A stretch of DNA of 37,835 nt from Eubacteriales bacterium (GCA_030539395.1 JAUNSC010000032.1:1-37835); one strand, 5' to 3'. Positions 16,024-26,346 are shown, counted from the stretch's first letter. Program-made: numbers and translations. Notes: a model not told the origin generated them from the sequence alone.

Positions 16024-17163
16024 ATGAAAAAATGTAAATTTACTGCCGGCGCAGCTGCCCTGGGGCTGCTGGCTGTTTCAGCGTGCAGCGGATTTATGTG
16101 CAGTGCGGAAGAATTTCAGGAAGAGATGGTTGTGATAGAAGACACAGAAAGTATGGGGGCACAGCCACAGGAGGTGGTTGAAAATATGGAGTCTCAGGGT
16201 GCACCGGGAGATATGGAACCCCAGGATGTGCCGGAAGATGTACCTGCCCAGAATGGGCCGCCGGAAAATATGATGCCTCAGCCGGCACCGGAAGAAATGA
16301 ACGAAACTTATGAAAATGAATGGCATGAATTTCCGGAAGGGGAGATGGAAAGTACTGATTCGTATGATGAAACATACGAGAATGAGGGAAAAGGCAGTAT
16401 TCATCGTATATCAGGTGAAGGAAAAATTATAGACAATTTCGATATTCCTGGAAAAGAAGAGGCTCTGCGTGATTTTAATCTGAATGATGAGATTCCGTCA
16501 TCTATGTTTCTGGATGTTCCGGAGATTATGCAGAAACCAGTTCTTCCTACCGGATGTGAGGCGGTTTCGCTGACAATGGCATTGCAGTATGAAGGATTTG
16601 ATGTGGATGAAATTGCGATTGCGGATGAATTTCTGATATATAATAATGAATCGGATAACATGGCGGTCGGCTATGTGGGGGATCCTTTTTCGGAAGAGGG
16701 AGCAGGATGTTTTCCACCGGCGCTTGCAGCAACGGCATGTTCCTTTTTTGAAGATCAGGATGCGGACTATATGGCATATAATATTACGGGAAGCTCTCTT
16801 GATGATCTTCTTTCCTATGTGGCGGCCGGCACGCCTGTGATCGTATGGACTACCATGTATATGGCTGAGCCGGAATTTACCAGAGAAGATGCAGAGTACG
16901 ACGGTCATGTCTATTACTGGTATCGTCAGGAACACTGTGTTGTACTTTCGGGATATGATCTTACCAGCGGTACGCTGCAGATAAATGATCCATTGGAAGG
17001 GATTGTGACACGGGATAAAGAGGAGTTTTCCAGAATTTATACGAAGACCGGGGAAAATGCGGTGGTTCTGCGCAGTTTGAGTGAGGAAGATGCTATGGCT
17101 CAGGACAATGTTACGTCAAGTGTGAGCAGCAGAACTGCCAATACTGAAGCAGGAATTGGCTGA
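16024..17163 (+). CDS. Secreted C39-like cysteine peptidase with acidic N-terminal linker
   Basis: The protein has 379 aa. The N-terminus has a signal peptide with a lipobox-like VSAC (Cys21), so it may be a lipoprotein; cleavage at CSAEE is the alternative. Residues about 30-150 are a Pro/Glu/Met-rich low-complexity linker with repeated short units (EDVPAQ, PENMMPQP). From about 155 it has a papain-like C39_2 fold: PTGCEAVSLTMAL (Cys178), EHCVVLSGYD (His304) and INDP (Asp322) form the expected catalytic triad. Such extracytoplasmic peptidase_C39_2 proteins are common in Clostridia; their substrates are mostly unknown. An aaggag ribosome binding site precedes the ATG. It may be read from degV or from its own weak promoter in the 58-bp gap (taatgttgaatataat). 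Confidence 0.8.
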   Translation: MKKCKFTAGAAALGLLAVSACSGFMCSAEEFQEEMVVIEDTESMGAQPQEVVENMESQGAPGDMEPQDVPEDVPAQNGPPENMMPQPAPEEMNETYENEWHEFPEGEMESTDSYDETYENEGKGSIHRISGEGKIIDNFDIPGKEEALRDFNLNDEIPSSMFLDVPEIMQKPVLPTGCEAVSLTMALQYEGFDVDEIAIADEFLIYNNESDNMAVGYVGDPFSEEGAGCFPPALAATACSFFEDQDADYMAYNITGSSLDDLLSYVAAGTPVIVWTTMYMAEPEFTREDAEYDGHVYYWYRQEHCVVLSGYDLTSGTLQINDPLEGIVTRDKEEFSRIYTKTGENAVVLRSLSEEDAMAQDNVTSSVSSRTANTEAGIG

Positions 17164-17176
17164 TTAGAAAAATGAA

Positions 17177-17238
17177 TTGGTGATATGTGAAAAATCTATT
17201 ATACTGATGTTTACTTTTGCGAAATAGTGTGGTAAAGT
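17177..17238 (+). promoter_or_regulatory. Candidate promoters for the glycine-riboswitch transcript
   Basis: Two candidates with 17-bp spacers are visible: TTGGTG (17177) with TATACT (17200-17205), and TTTACT (17210) with TAAAGT (17233-17238). Neither -35/-10 pair is strong, and I cannot choose between them. Confidence 0.35.
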
Positions 17239-17323
17239 ATTTAAGGCTGAATGAGGCAGCAAAATACGAATGAAAAACTACATATTGTGCGGAATGAAGT
17301 ACCAGGATGACTGAGTATGGACC

Positions 17324-17406
17324 GCACTCTGGAGAAGCTCATTTTAAGAATGAGGGCCGAAGGTGCAAAGCAAAGATGCTAATCTCTCAGGCAAAGGGAC
17401 AGAGTA
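17324..17406 (+). ncRNA. Glycine riboswitch (single aptamer)
   Basis: The conserved glycine aptamer parts appear in order: actctggaga (17326-17335), gggccgaaggtgcaaag (about 17354-17370), and ctctcaggcaaagggacaga (about 17384-17403). The closing stem pairs actctg (17326-17331) with cagagt (17400-17405). I see no second complete aptamer upstream, so it would be a singlet type. The terminator at 17449-17480 is the likely expression platform. It precedes an amino acid:cation symporter gene, the classic context for glycine control of uptake. Confidence 0.88.
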
Positions 17407-17448
17407 TAATAATTATCAATAAGTATTATTTGAAATATTTGTATCCCG

Positions 17449-17480
17449 CAGGCGAGGCACATGGCTCGCCTGTTTTTTAT
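17449..17480 (+). terminator. Terminator / expression platform of the glycine riboswitch
   Basis: CAGGCGAG (17449-17456) pairs with CTCGCCTG (17465-17472), followed by ttttttattt. It lies 43 nt after the aptamer and 65 nt before the symporter start, placed to let glycine decide read-through. Confidence 0.85.
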
Positions 17481-17543
17481 TTCAAAGGAAAATCTTTTTT
17501 TCTGTCAAAATCAGTTCAAGCAGTATAAAGGAGGAGAAAAATT

Positions 17544-19028
17544 ATGATTGAAATGATTACGAATGTAAACAGTACGATTAACAACGTAGTATGGGGCTGG
17601 CCGGCACTGATCCTTCTGGGATTTGTCGGTGTTCTTATGACCTGTCTTACAAAGTTTTTCCAGATCAGCCATTTTGTGCACTGGATTAAAAATACGATAG
17701 GTGCGATTTTTGGTGAAAAGCATGTTGTCGCACATACAAATGATAAGTCAATTTCCCAGTTTCAGTCTCTTTGTACAGCCCTTGCTGCAACAGTAGGTAC
17801 AGGTAATATCGTAGGTGTTGCCGGTGCGATCGCGGTAGGTGGTCCGGGAGCCGTATTCTGAATGTGGCTGATTGCATTTTTTGGAATGATGACAAATTAT
17901 TCTGAAAATGTATTAGGTATTATGTACCGCCGCAAAAACTCAGAGGGAGAATGGTGCGGAGGCGCTATGTATTATCTGAGGGACGGACTTGGAGCAAAGA
18001 AGGGATGTAAACAGATTGGTGCGGTTTTGGCGGTACTGTTTTCATGTTTTTGTCTGCTGGCATCTTTTGGTATTGGAAATATGAGCCAGGTAAACAGTAT
18101 GGTAGCCAATGTGAAAACAGCATTTGGAATTCCGGAGCTGGCAACAGGTATTTTTCTGTGTGTTGCTGTAGGAGCAGTAGTTATCGGCGGATTGAAACGT
18201 GTTGCTTCCATCACAGAAAAAATTGTTCCCTTCATGGTAATCGCATATCTGATTGGAACTGTGACTATTATTATTACAAATATTGGAAGTATTCCGGCAG
18301 TATTCTCTTCAATTTTTAAAGGTGCTTTTGCATTGAAATCAGCAGCAGGCGGTGTGGTCGGCGCAGGTATTGCCACAGCGATGAAGATGGGCTTCAAGAG
18401 AGGCGTATTCTCCAATGAGGCTGGTCTTGGTTCTTCTGTTATGGTTCACTCTAATTCCAATGTAAAGGAACCGGTTCGTCAGGGTATGTGGGGCATCTTC
18501 GAGGTATTCGCAGATACGATCATTGTTTGTACATTGACAGCACTGACTATCCTGAGTTCAGGAGCAATTGATCTGACAACAGGTCAGATGACGGCGGAAG
18601 CAGAAGCAATCGGCTCCAGCTCACTTATGAGTTATTCTTTTGGACAGACGTTTGGTTCTCTGGGCGTCGCTTTTGTAGCAGTAGCAATTTTGCTTTTTGC
18701 ATATTCTACTGTCCTGGGATGGAGTCATTACGGCTCAAAAGCGTGTGAATATTTATTTGGAACAAAATCTATTATAGTATACCGTGTTATTTTTGTTTTG
18801 ATCGTACTTGCGGGTTCCGTGATGAAAGCTCAGCTGGCATGGGATATTTCGGATACTTTTAACGGACTTATGATGCTCCCCAACTTGATTGGAGTTCTGG
18901 TTCTTTCACCCGTTGTTGCAAAAGTTACAAAGAATTATGTTGACCGCCGCCTTCATAACAAAAATGTAAAACCAATTCTTTCTGCCTTCCCGGATATTCA
19001 GGCTGAGCAGGAAAAAGGCCTTGAATAG
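17544..19028 (+). pseudogene. Alanine/glycine:cation symporter (AGCS), interrupted by one in-frame TGA
   Basis: The full frame is 494 codons, normal for AGCS. The conserved segment ATVGTGNIVGVAGAIAVGGP is present, as are NYSENVLGIMYR, FKRGVFSNEAGLGSS and AYSTVLGWSHYG. Codon 106 (17859-17861) is TGA in the motif GPGAVF-[stop]-MWL, where the family has Trp (GPGAxFWMW); a single G-to-A change of TGG explains it. Everything else is intact, and the frame continues to a TAG at 19026-19028. As written, a 105-aa fragment is produced. An internal ATG at 17862 lacks a ribosome binding site. The start (ATG 17544) has a good site, aaaggagga. The gene follows a glycine riboswitch, so it imports glycine or alanine. 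A sequencing error, recent nonsense mutation or read-through are all possible. Confidence 0.85.
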
Positions 19029-19105
19029 ATTGTGTACGAATTGTGCAAAATGCATAATTGTATTCTTAAAAATCTTAAAAATATGTTAAAAACGCGTATA
19101 AAGTA

Positions 19106-19134
19106 TTGACGAAAGTCTGCCCCCGACATATACT
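19106..19134 (+). promoter_or_regulatory. Sigma-A promoter of the CBS-pair gene
   Basis: TTGACG (19106-19111) and TATACT (19129-19134) are separated by 17 bp. A start near 19141 would leave about 50 nt before the ATG at 19194, and only about 14 nt before the alternative ATG at 19155. Confidence 0.7.
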
Positions 19135-19193
19135 ATAAGCAGAAAAGATATGAAATGTCTTTGACAGACAGCGAAGGGAATGAGGCAGACAAC

Positions 19194-19619
19194 ATGAACG
19201 TTTTGTTTTTTCTGACGCCAAAGAGTGAAGTAGCCTATTTGTACGAAGACTACTCACTCAGACAGGCAATTGAAAAAATGGAGCATTACCGTTACAGTGC
19301 AGTACCCATTATTAACAGGGAAGGTATATACATAGGCACAATCACAGAGGGCGACTTACTCTGGCACATGAAAGAAATTCAACTAAAAGATCTTTATAAT
19401 GCGGAAGATATTCCATTGACCAGTATTAAGCGCCACTGGTACAATGAACCGGTAAATGCTCAGAGCAATATTGAGGATGTGATTATGACATCGCTGAAGC
19501 AGAATTTTGTCCCGGTTATTGATGATAAAAATATATTTATCGGGATTATTACCAGAAAAGATATTATGCTGTATTGTTATAATCAATATAAGAAAGCTCA
19601 GGAGGGCGGCATCAGATGA
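19194..19619 (+). CDS. CBS-domain pair protein
   Basis: The protein has 141 aa and is made of two CBS motifs and little else. The first (about 1-60) has LRQAIEKMEHYRYSAVPIIN followed by GIYIGTITEGDLLW. The second (about 80-130) has VIMTSLKQNFVPVIDD and FIGIITRKDIM. CBS pairs bind adenine nucleotides and act as energy or nucleotide sensors; stand-alone forms have no known enzymatic activity. I prefer the ATG at 19194 because the family typically begins MNVLFFLTPKSEVAY and a gagg lies about 8 nt upstream; an in-frame ATG at 19155 would add 13 unlike residues. The partner is unknown. Confidence 0.85.
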   Translation: MNVLFFLTPKSEVAYLYEDYSLRQAIEKMEHYRYSAVPIINREGIYIGTITEGDLLWHMKEIQLKDLYNAEDIPLTSIKRHWYNEPVNAQSNIEDVIMTSLKQNFVPVIDDKNIFIGIITRKDIMLYCYNQYKKAQEGGIR

Positions 19620-19633
19620 TGCTGCCCATTTTA
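19604..19633 (+). terminator. Terminator overlapping the CBS gene stop codon
   Basis: GGGCGGCATCA (19604-19614) pairs with TGATGCTGCCC (19617-19627), one G-T wobble, followed by attttat. The TGA stop of the CBS gene is in the descending arm. Confidence 0.7.
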
Positions 19634-19648
19634 TATGCAACAGGAAGC

Positions 19649-19707
19649 GGGTCCCGGGGCTTCAGCCACCCCGTGCAGGCGCGGTGTGATTGAAGAGCCT
19701 GGGACCC
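19649..19707 (+). repeat. GC-rich imperfect inverted repeat upstream of the ilvN promoter
   Basis: gggtcccggggcttc (19649-19663) pairs imperfectly with gaagagcctgggaccc (19692-19707). The stretch is far richer in G and C than its surroundings and lies between the CBS terminator and the promoter at 19746, so it would not be in the ilvN leader if that promoter is used. A 65-codon frame (19635-19829) reads through it but has no ribosome binding site and no family I recognise. Confidence 0.5.
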
Positions 19708-19745
19708 CGGCATCTGCATATGCGGCACTTTATGCCATTAAAGCA

Positions 19746-19774
19746 TTGACAAAAAAAAGGTTAGTTGATAGAAT
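19746..19774 (+). promoter_or_regulatory. Sigma-A promoter of ilvN-ilvC
   Basis: TTGACA (19746-19751) and TAGAAT (19769-19774) have a 17-bp spacer. The predicted leader to the GTG start is only about 25 nt, leaving no room for a T-box or attenuator. Confidence 0.75.
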
Positions 19775-19804
19775 AAAGGGAGTTTGTGAAAGGATGAGGA
19801 AACA

Positions 19805-21375
<1,571 letters not shown>

Positions 21376-21399
21376 ATTCAGAATTTACTGATTGATCTT

Positions 21400-21473
21400 A
21401 AAACCCCATCTACCGGCCGATTCCCTGAGAGCTGATGCGCTCTCCGGAGAGACTGCGCCAGTGGCTGGGGTTT
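21400..21473 (+). terminator. Branched hairpin between ilvC and leuC
   Basis: aaacccca (about 21401-21408) pairs with tggggttt (21466-21473), enclosing further stems such as gagagc/gctctc (about 21427-21443). It is followed by cgtttatattt. It could be a terminator or an attenuator. I find no convincing promoter between it and leuC, so partial read-through from ilvC is possible. Confidence 0.55.
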
Positions 21474-21548
21474 CGTTTATATTTATCAGGTTTTGGAACA
21501 CAACATCTAAATTTTGGAAAGTAAATTCAGAAAGGCAGGATTTATAAT

Positions 21549-22814
21549 ATGGGAATGACAATGACACAGAAAATTCTGGCTGCAGCAGCAGGCCTTCCCT
21601 CAGTGGAAGCCGGACAGCTGATCGAAGTAGAATTGGATTTGGTATTGGGAAATGATATTACGTCTCCGGTAGCTATTCATGAGATGGATAAGTTTACAAA
21701 GGAAGGTGTATTTAATAAGGATAAAATCGCGTTGGTAATGGACCACTTTATTCCCAACAAGGATATTAAATCGGCAGAACATTGTAAATGTGTCCGTCAG
21801 TTTGCAGCGAAGCATGATATCACAAATTACTTCGATGTTGGACAAATGGGAATTGAGCATGCGCTTCTTCCGGAAAGCGGACTTACTGTTGCGGGAGATG
21901 TGATTATTGGTGCGGATTCTCATACATGTACATACGGTGCTCTCGGTGCGTTTTCCACGGGTGTGGGAAGTACAGATATGGCAGCCGGTATGGCTACAGG
22001 GAAAGCATGGTTTAAGGTTCCGTCAGCAATCAAATTTAATCTGACAGGCAAACCTTCAAAATGGGTTAGCGGTAAGGATGTAATTCTGCATATTATCGGA
22101 ATGATAGGCGTGGATGGAGCGTTATATCGTTCTATGGAATTCACAGGCGATGGAGTGGCAAACCTTTCTATGGATGACCGTTTCACGATTGCAAATATGG
22201 CGATTGAGGCTGGCGGAAAGAATGGTATTTTCCCGGTTGATGATCTGGCAATTACATATATGAAAGAACATTCTAAACGGGAATATAAGATTTTTGAAGC
22301 TGATGAAGATGCTGTATACGATGAGGAATATACAATTAATCTCAGTGAATTAAAGCCGACAGTGGCATTCCCTCATCTGCCGGAGAATACGAAGACCATT
22401 GACGAGATTGATGAAGTGGTGGTCGATCAGGTAGTTATCGGTTCATGTACAAATGGGCGTATTGATGATCTTAGATGTGCGGCTAAGATCCTGGAAGGCC
22501 GCAAGGTGAAAAAAGGTATTCGCTGTATTGTGATACCGGCAACACAGAAGGTATATCTTCAGGCGATGGAAGAGGGACTTCTGAAAACATTTATTGAGGC
22601 CGGAGCTGTTGTAAGTACACCGACCTGCGGACCTTGTCTTGGAGGTTATATGGGCATCCTTGCTGAAGGTGAACGTTGTATTTCAACAACTAATCGAAAC
22701 TTTGTAGGCCGTATGGGTCATGTTAAATCTGAAGTTTATCTGGCAAGTCCTGCAGTGGCAGCAGCAAGTGCCGTTACAGGAAAAATCTCTGCACCGTCTG
22801 AACTGGGATTATAA
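21549..22814 (+). CDS. leuC: 3-isopropylmalate dehydratase large subunit
   Basis: The protein has 421 aa, the shorter LeuC type of Clostridia and archaea. The [4Fe-4S] ligands are Cys300 in IGSCTNGR and Cys360/Cys363 in PTCGPCLGG. Substrate-site segments include [20 protein letters not shown] and KVPSAIKF. It isomerises 2- to 3-isopropylmalate together with LeuD, encoded 12 bp downstream. A ggcagga ribosome binding site precedes the ATG at 21549; the ATG at 21555 is an alternative. Confidence 0.95.
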   Translation: MGMTMTQKILAAAAGLPSVEAGQLIEVELDLVLGNDITSPVAIHEMDKFTKEGVFNKDKIALVMDHFIPNKDIKSAEHCKCVRQFAAKHDITNYFDVGQMGIEHALLPESGLTVAGDVIIGADSHTCTYGALGAFSTGVGSTDMAAGMATGKAWFKVPSAIKFNLTGKPSKWVSGKDVILHIIGMIGVDGALYRSMEFTGDGVANLSMDDRFTIANMAIEAGGKNGIFPVDDLAITYMKEHSKREYKIFEADEDAVYDEEYTINLSELKPTVAFPHLPENTKTIDEIDEVVVDQVVIGSCTNGRIDDLRCAAKILEGRKVKKGIRCIVIPATQKVYLQAMEEGLLKTFIEAGAVVSTPTCGPCLGGYMGILAEGERCISTTNRNFVGRMGHVKSEVYLASPAVAAASAVTGKISAPSELGL

Positions 22815-22826
22815 GGAGGAAGAAAG

Positions 22827-23312
22827 ATGAAAGCATATGGTAGAGTATTTAAATATGGGGATAATGTGGATACAGATGTTATTATTCCGGCACGATATCT
22901 GAATTCCTCTGATCCGGTTGAATTAGCAACACATTGTATGGAAGATATCGATGCGGAATTTATAAACAAGGTGCAAAAGGGAGATATCATTGTGGCTGAG
23001 AAAAATTTTGGCTGTGGTTCTTCTCGTGAACATGCACCGATTGCAATTAAGGCCGCAGGTGTTGGCTGTGTTATTGCGGAGACGTTTGCAAGAATCTTTT
23101 ATCGAAATGCTATTAATATAGGACTTCCGATCATCGAATGTCCGGAAGCATCCAGAGGCATTGAAGCAGGAGATGAGGTGGAAGTGGATTTTGACAGTGG
23201 TATTATTTACAACCATACAAAAGGTACACAGTTTAAAGGTCAGGCTTTTCCAGAGTTCATGCAAAAGATCATTAAGGCAGAGGGACTTATAAATTACATT
23301 AATCAAAATTAA
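22827..23312 (+). CDS. leuD: 3-isopropylmalate dehydratase small subunit
   Basis: The 161-aa swivel domain of the aconitase family shows [15 protein letters not shown] near the N-terminus, [12 protein letters not shown], and the C-terminal FPEFMQKII. It completes the LeuCD enzyme. The strong site aaggagg precedes the ATG, and the tight spacing to leuC shows one transcript. leuB, the next enzyme, is not in the window. Confidence 0.95.
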   Translation: MKAYGRVFKYGDNVDTDVIIPARYLNSSDPVELATHCMEDIDAEFINKVQKGDIIVAEKNFGCGSSREHAPIAIKAAGVGCVIAETFARIFYRNAINIGLPIIECPEASRGIEAGDEVEVDFDSGIIYNHTKGTQFKGQAFPEFMQKIIKAEGLINYINQN

Positions 23313-23317
23313 GCTGA

Positions 23318-23344
23318 AGAGGGACTGCAGCCGGCAGTCCCTCT
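23318..23344. terminator. Terminator between leuD and the reverse-strand small gene
   Basis: AGAGGGACTGC (23318-23328) pairs perfectly with GCAGTCCCTCT (23334-23344) around a 5-base loop. It lies between converging genes and can serve both, although the T-tract on the + strand is poor (ggttta). Confidence 0.75.
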
Positions 23345-23347
23345 GGT

Positions 23348-23581
23348 TTATTCATCAAATTCCAAAACAGCAATATTGAACCTTTCTGTTTTCTTTATCT
23401 CTATTACTTTGCCTTTAGTCGATTTAATTCTTTCGCGGAACTGGTAAAGTCCGCTCATTCCAATTGCATTTTCTATCATATAGGAGTACCCGCCCGGGCA
23501 ATAATATTCTTTTACCCCGATCATTTCGCCGATGGTAAGCTGATCTCCATTATCTTCAATTGAAAATTCTATCGTTCTCAT
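23348..23581 (-). CDS. Small conserved-looking hypothetical protein
   Basis: This 77-aa soluble, acidic protein begins MRTIEFSIEDNGDQLTIGEM and has a YYCPGGYSYMIENAIG segment. No TM segment or known motif is visible. I do not recognise the family. It is likely real because it has its own promoter, ends precisely at the shared terminator, and is the only sensible frame in this stretch. The ribosome binding site is weak (caggtgc). It stands alone between leuD and the surface-protein gene. Confidence 0.65.
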   Translation of the reverse strand: MRTIEFSIEDNGDQLTIGEMIGVKEYYCPGGYSYMIENAIGMSGLYQFRERIKSTKGKVIEIKKTERFNIAVLEFDE

Positions 23582-23628
23582 AGATATGCTGCACCTGCAC
23601 TTTCTGTGTTACTTTTCGCTTGAAGGAT

Positions 23629-23657
23629 ATTATACCTGACAATTTTTGACGCGTAAA
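23629..23657 (-). promoter_or_regulatory. Promoter of the reverse-strand small gene
   Basis: Read on the minus strand, TTTACG (23657-23652) and TATAAT (23634-23629) are separated by 17 bp. The ATG at 23581 is about 48 bases downstream of the -10 box. Confidence 0.6.
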
Positions 23658-23789
23658 GTACAAAAACAGATTGCAACTTCAATTCACTAAAAATTCATAA
23701 ATTTTTTGTAGCATAATTGTTACAAACGTGTTAACATATATGTAATAATTAATTTGTTTTTGCTTTTACCCGAAAGGAGGCAATTTATA

Positions 23790-26141
23790 ATGAAAAAAAC
23801 TTTTGCTTTGGCTGGAAGAGGTCTTGCCTGGCTTACTGTATTTAATATGACTTTTTCTTCGCTGCCCGGTTTAGTCGTTCATGCAGAAGATATGATGACA
23901 GAGTCTTATGCTTCAGATGAAACAGAAGATACGGCTGTTTCTTCTGTTTTTACCATAACATCCTTCCCTGACTATAAAAAAACTGATGACGGTCGGTTTG
24001 AAAAGGAAAAAATTCAGGAACGATATGGAAATATGAAAGCAGATGCCGGTACGCCGTTTGAAATGCTGGAATTTCCATCTTCCATTACAATTGAGGGATA
24101 CTGGGAATATACGCCGGACGAGCCGGATGCGTTTACACTTGAGGATATTTCATGGATGCTTAAATCAGATACGGGAGAAACATACACAGAAGATTCTCCT
24201 GCGGGAACATATACGTTTGTGCCTGATCTGGATACCTGGCTGTATATGCAGGATGGTTCAGAAGAGCCCTTTTTTGAAGAGTTGAAACTTGCAGACGGTT
24301 TAAAATTGCCGGCGATTACCCTGGAAATTGTTGCGGAAGAAACAGAAACCGAAACAGAATCCGATACTGCTTTTGAAACAGAAACTTTGCCGGTATCAGA
24401 AACAGAGCCGATCGTGGAATCTGAAACAGATTATGTGCCGGCAACGGAGACAGATGATGTGCCGCAGACAGAGACCATGTCTGAAACGGAGACAGATGAT
24501 ATACTGCAGACAGATTTTATGCCGGCAACGGAGCCTGATACTGAAACGGAAAGTTTTTCCGAAGAAGATATTTTTTCTGGTATGGATGACAGCCTGATCA
24601 ATGCAGAAGATGCTGTGGTCATAAATGATGAATATGTATCCGGTAATTCTGAAACAACTACTGTTCCTGAAACGGAAAGCGATGAAAACGACTCTGGAAG
24701 TGAGAGTGAATCTCAGGATTTAACGGAAATGGATTCTGTTGATCTGACAGAAACAGATACCCAGGAAGCGGATTCAGGTGATTCAACCGAGTCGGATGGT
24801 ATAGAAACAGATGCCCCAAATTTGAGTGAAACCGATATTACAGAAGCAGACACATCCGGTTCTGGTGAGACCGAACCGGCAACAATCATGACAGAAGAGG
24901 ATGATCCTGCTGCGCTGTCAGAAACAGATGATACAGAAGAATCAGATGAGGAAATTAATTCTGAAAAGGAAGACCTTATTGTTACGATTTCCATAAGTGA
25001 CGGACAGAATTCTTATAGCTATATTGATTCTGAAACAAATAATACGGTAACATTGAGCGCTGACTCACCTGAGGTATCAAATGATGCAGAGATTATTGTT
25101 CCGTGTAATTCTGAACTGAATATGCAGGCTCTGGCTGTGACATTTATGGATGCTACTCATACCGAAGTTTATTCTTTCTTCCCAGGTTCTGATAATTATC
25201 AGGATTTTAGAGCTGAGGCAACAAAGGATTTCATATTCTATCCGGATACTGCCGACGATACTCTCAGTTATACGGTGCATCTTACAGTGCTGAAAAACCA
25301 GCATACGTGGGGAACAGCTGCAACCTGTACCACACCGCAGCTCTGTACAATATGCGGAGCTGAAAATCCGGATGCTCCGGCTACTGGACATGACCTTACT
25401 GAAGCAACCTGCACACATCCCGCGACTTGTAATGTGTGTGGATGGACAGATGGTGTCCTTCTTCCCCATGACTGGATTCCGGCTACATGTACAGATCCAA
25501 AAACCTGTGCTCTTTGTGGAGCAACTTCCGGTAAAAAATTGGGGCATAAACTGGGAGATTGGGAAACAGTAAAGAATTCCACTGAAACTGAGCATGGTGA
25601 AGCGGTTCGTTACTGTGAGCGGGAAGACTGTGATTTCTCGGAGACAAAACCATTGAATATTATTGGTGACCCGGCAAACAATGTGATTACAAATCTGGTC
25701 GATGGGGAAACCTATAAATTGAAAGAGATCCTTTCATTCCGGGCGGTTGGCGCCGGAATGGGTAATACGCGCCCCATAGATGGTGATATCCGCTATGTTC
25801 CTTCGAGCTGGAAGATTCAGAACACGCCAGGTTCTTTTATGGACAATTATACCGGCTCCTTTTCCATTACAGCTGCAGGAAGCTATACGCTGACGGTTAC
25901 ATTCCAGAAACAGATTTTTAGTGATGGATGGCAGGTTACAGATATTGCAGATAGTAAATCTATTACTTTCAATGTAGGCACACTGGTTCAGGGCACTCCT
26001 GTTACCGGAAGTGAAAATGGTATACGTATTAATCCTAAAACTGGCGATTCTACGATGATTGCCGGCTTTGTGATCGCAATTGTGGCAGCGGTTATTGTTC
26101 TAATCATCGCTTTGATATTTAAGAAAAGAAAACGCCGATAA
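23790..26141 (+). CDS. Cell-wall-anchored surface protein (NPKTG sorting signal)
   Basis: The protein has 783 aa. A signal peptide (MKKTFALAGRGLAWLTVFNM..., cleavage after VVHA) opens the protein. An N-terminal domain runs to about 180. A long Thr/Glu/Asp/Ser-rich stalk (about 180-390) is built of SETET-like units. A second domain runs about 395-510, and a Cys-rich stretch (about 513-590) contains repeated CTxPxxCxxCG motifs (TCTTPQLCTICG, TCTHPATCNVCG, TCTDPKTCALCG). A beta-type domain follows. The C-terminus is a sortase signal: NPKTGD (748-753), a hydrophobic helix, and KKRKRR. It is likely an adhesin or surface scaffold displayed on peptidoglycan. The ATG at 23790 is chosen for its aaaggagg site and the signal peptide. 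The sortase is not in the window. Confidence 0.88.
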   Translation: MKKTFALAGRGLAWLTVFNMTFSSLPGLVVHAEDMMTESYASDETEDTAVSSVFTITSFPDYKKTDDGRFEKEKIQERYGNMKADAGTPFEMLEFPSSITIEGYWEYTPDEPDAFTLEDISWMLKSDTGETYTEDSPAGTYTFVPDLDTWLYMQDGSEEPFFEELKLADGLKLPAITLEIVAEETETETESDTAFETETLPVSETEPIVESETDYVPATETDDVPQTETMSETETDDILQTDFMPATEPDTETESFSEEDIFSGMDDSLINAEDAVVINDEYVSGNSETTTVPETESDENDSGSESESQDLTEMDSVDLTETDTQEADSGDSTESDGIETDAPNLSETDITEADTSGSGETEPATIMTEEDDPAALSETDDTEESDEEINSEKEDLIVTISISDGQNSYSYIDSETNNTVTLSADSPEVSNDAEIIVPCNSELNMQALAVTFMDATHTEVYSFFPGSDNYQDFRAEATKDFIFYPDTADDTLSYTVHLTVLKNQHTWGTAATCTTPQLCTICGAENPDAPATGHDLTEATCTHPATCNVCGWTDGVLLPHDWIPATCTDPKTCALCGATSGKKLGHKLGDWETVKNSTETEHGEAVRYCEREDCDFSETKPLNIIGDPANNVITNLVDGETYKLKEILSFRAVGAGMGNTRPIDGDIRYVPSSWKIQNTPGSFMDNYTGSFSITAAGSYTLTVTFQKQIFSDGWQVTDIADSKSITFNVGTLVQGTPVTGSENGIRINPKTGDSTMIAGFVIAIVAAVIVLIIALIFKKRKRR

Positions 26142-26191
26142 TAAACAGGGTGTTGACAATTGCTTTAAATTGATTAAATAATAGCTCTTTG

Positions 26192-26228
26192 AAGAACAGG
26201 TTATGCAGGAGATGTATAACCTGTTCTT
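26192..26228 (+). terminator. Terminator after the surface-protein gene
   Basis: AAGAACAGGTTAT (26192-26204) pairs perfectly over 13 bp with ATAACCTGTTCTT (26216-26228). The T-tract is weak. Confidence 0.7.
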
Positions 26229-26299
26229 AATTCAGAAAAGATTTAAAAATAATGGGAAAATGTGATGGAATAATCGATAATATATTCAAAAATTAGGGC

Positions 26300-26328
26300 T
26301 TGCAAATTTTGGTGTTCTTTGCTATACT
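26300..26328 (+). promoter_or_regulatory. Promoter of the tRNA-Pro gene
   Basis: TTGCAA (26300-26305) and TATACT (26323-26328) with a 17-bp spacer place the start about 12 nt before the mature tRNA. Confidence 0.7.
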
Positions 26329-26346
26329 TAGCAGGTAGTTTTCTAT

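Noticed and set aside
17859-17861. TGA read as tryptophan by an altered genetic code
   Set aside because: TGG is used for Trp throughout, and TGA ends other intact genes in the window (for example the citrate-peptidase-CBS set at 17163 and 19619).
24328-24597. 89-codon Lys/Arg/Gln-rich frame inside the surface-protein gene
   Set aside because: It is the shifted reading of the Thr/Glu-rich stalk repeats and has no start signal.
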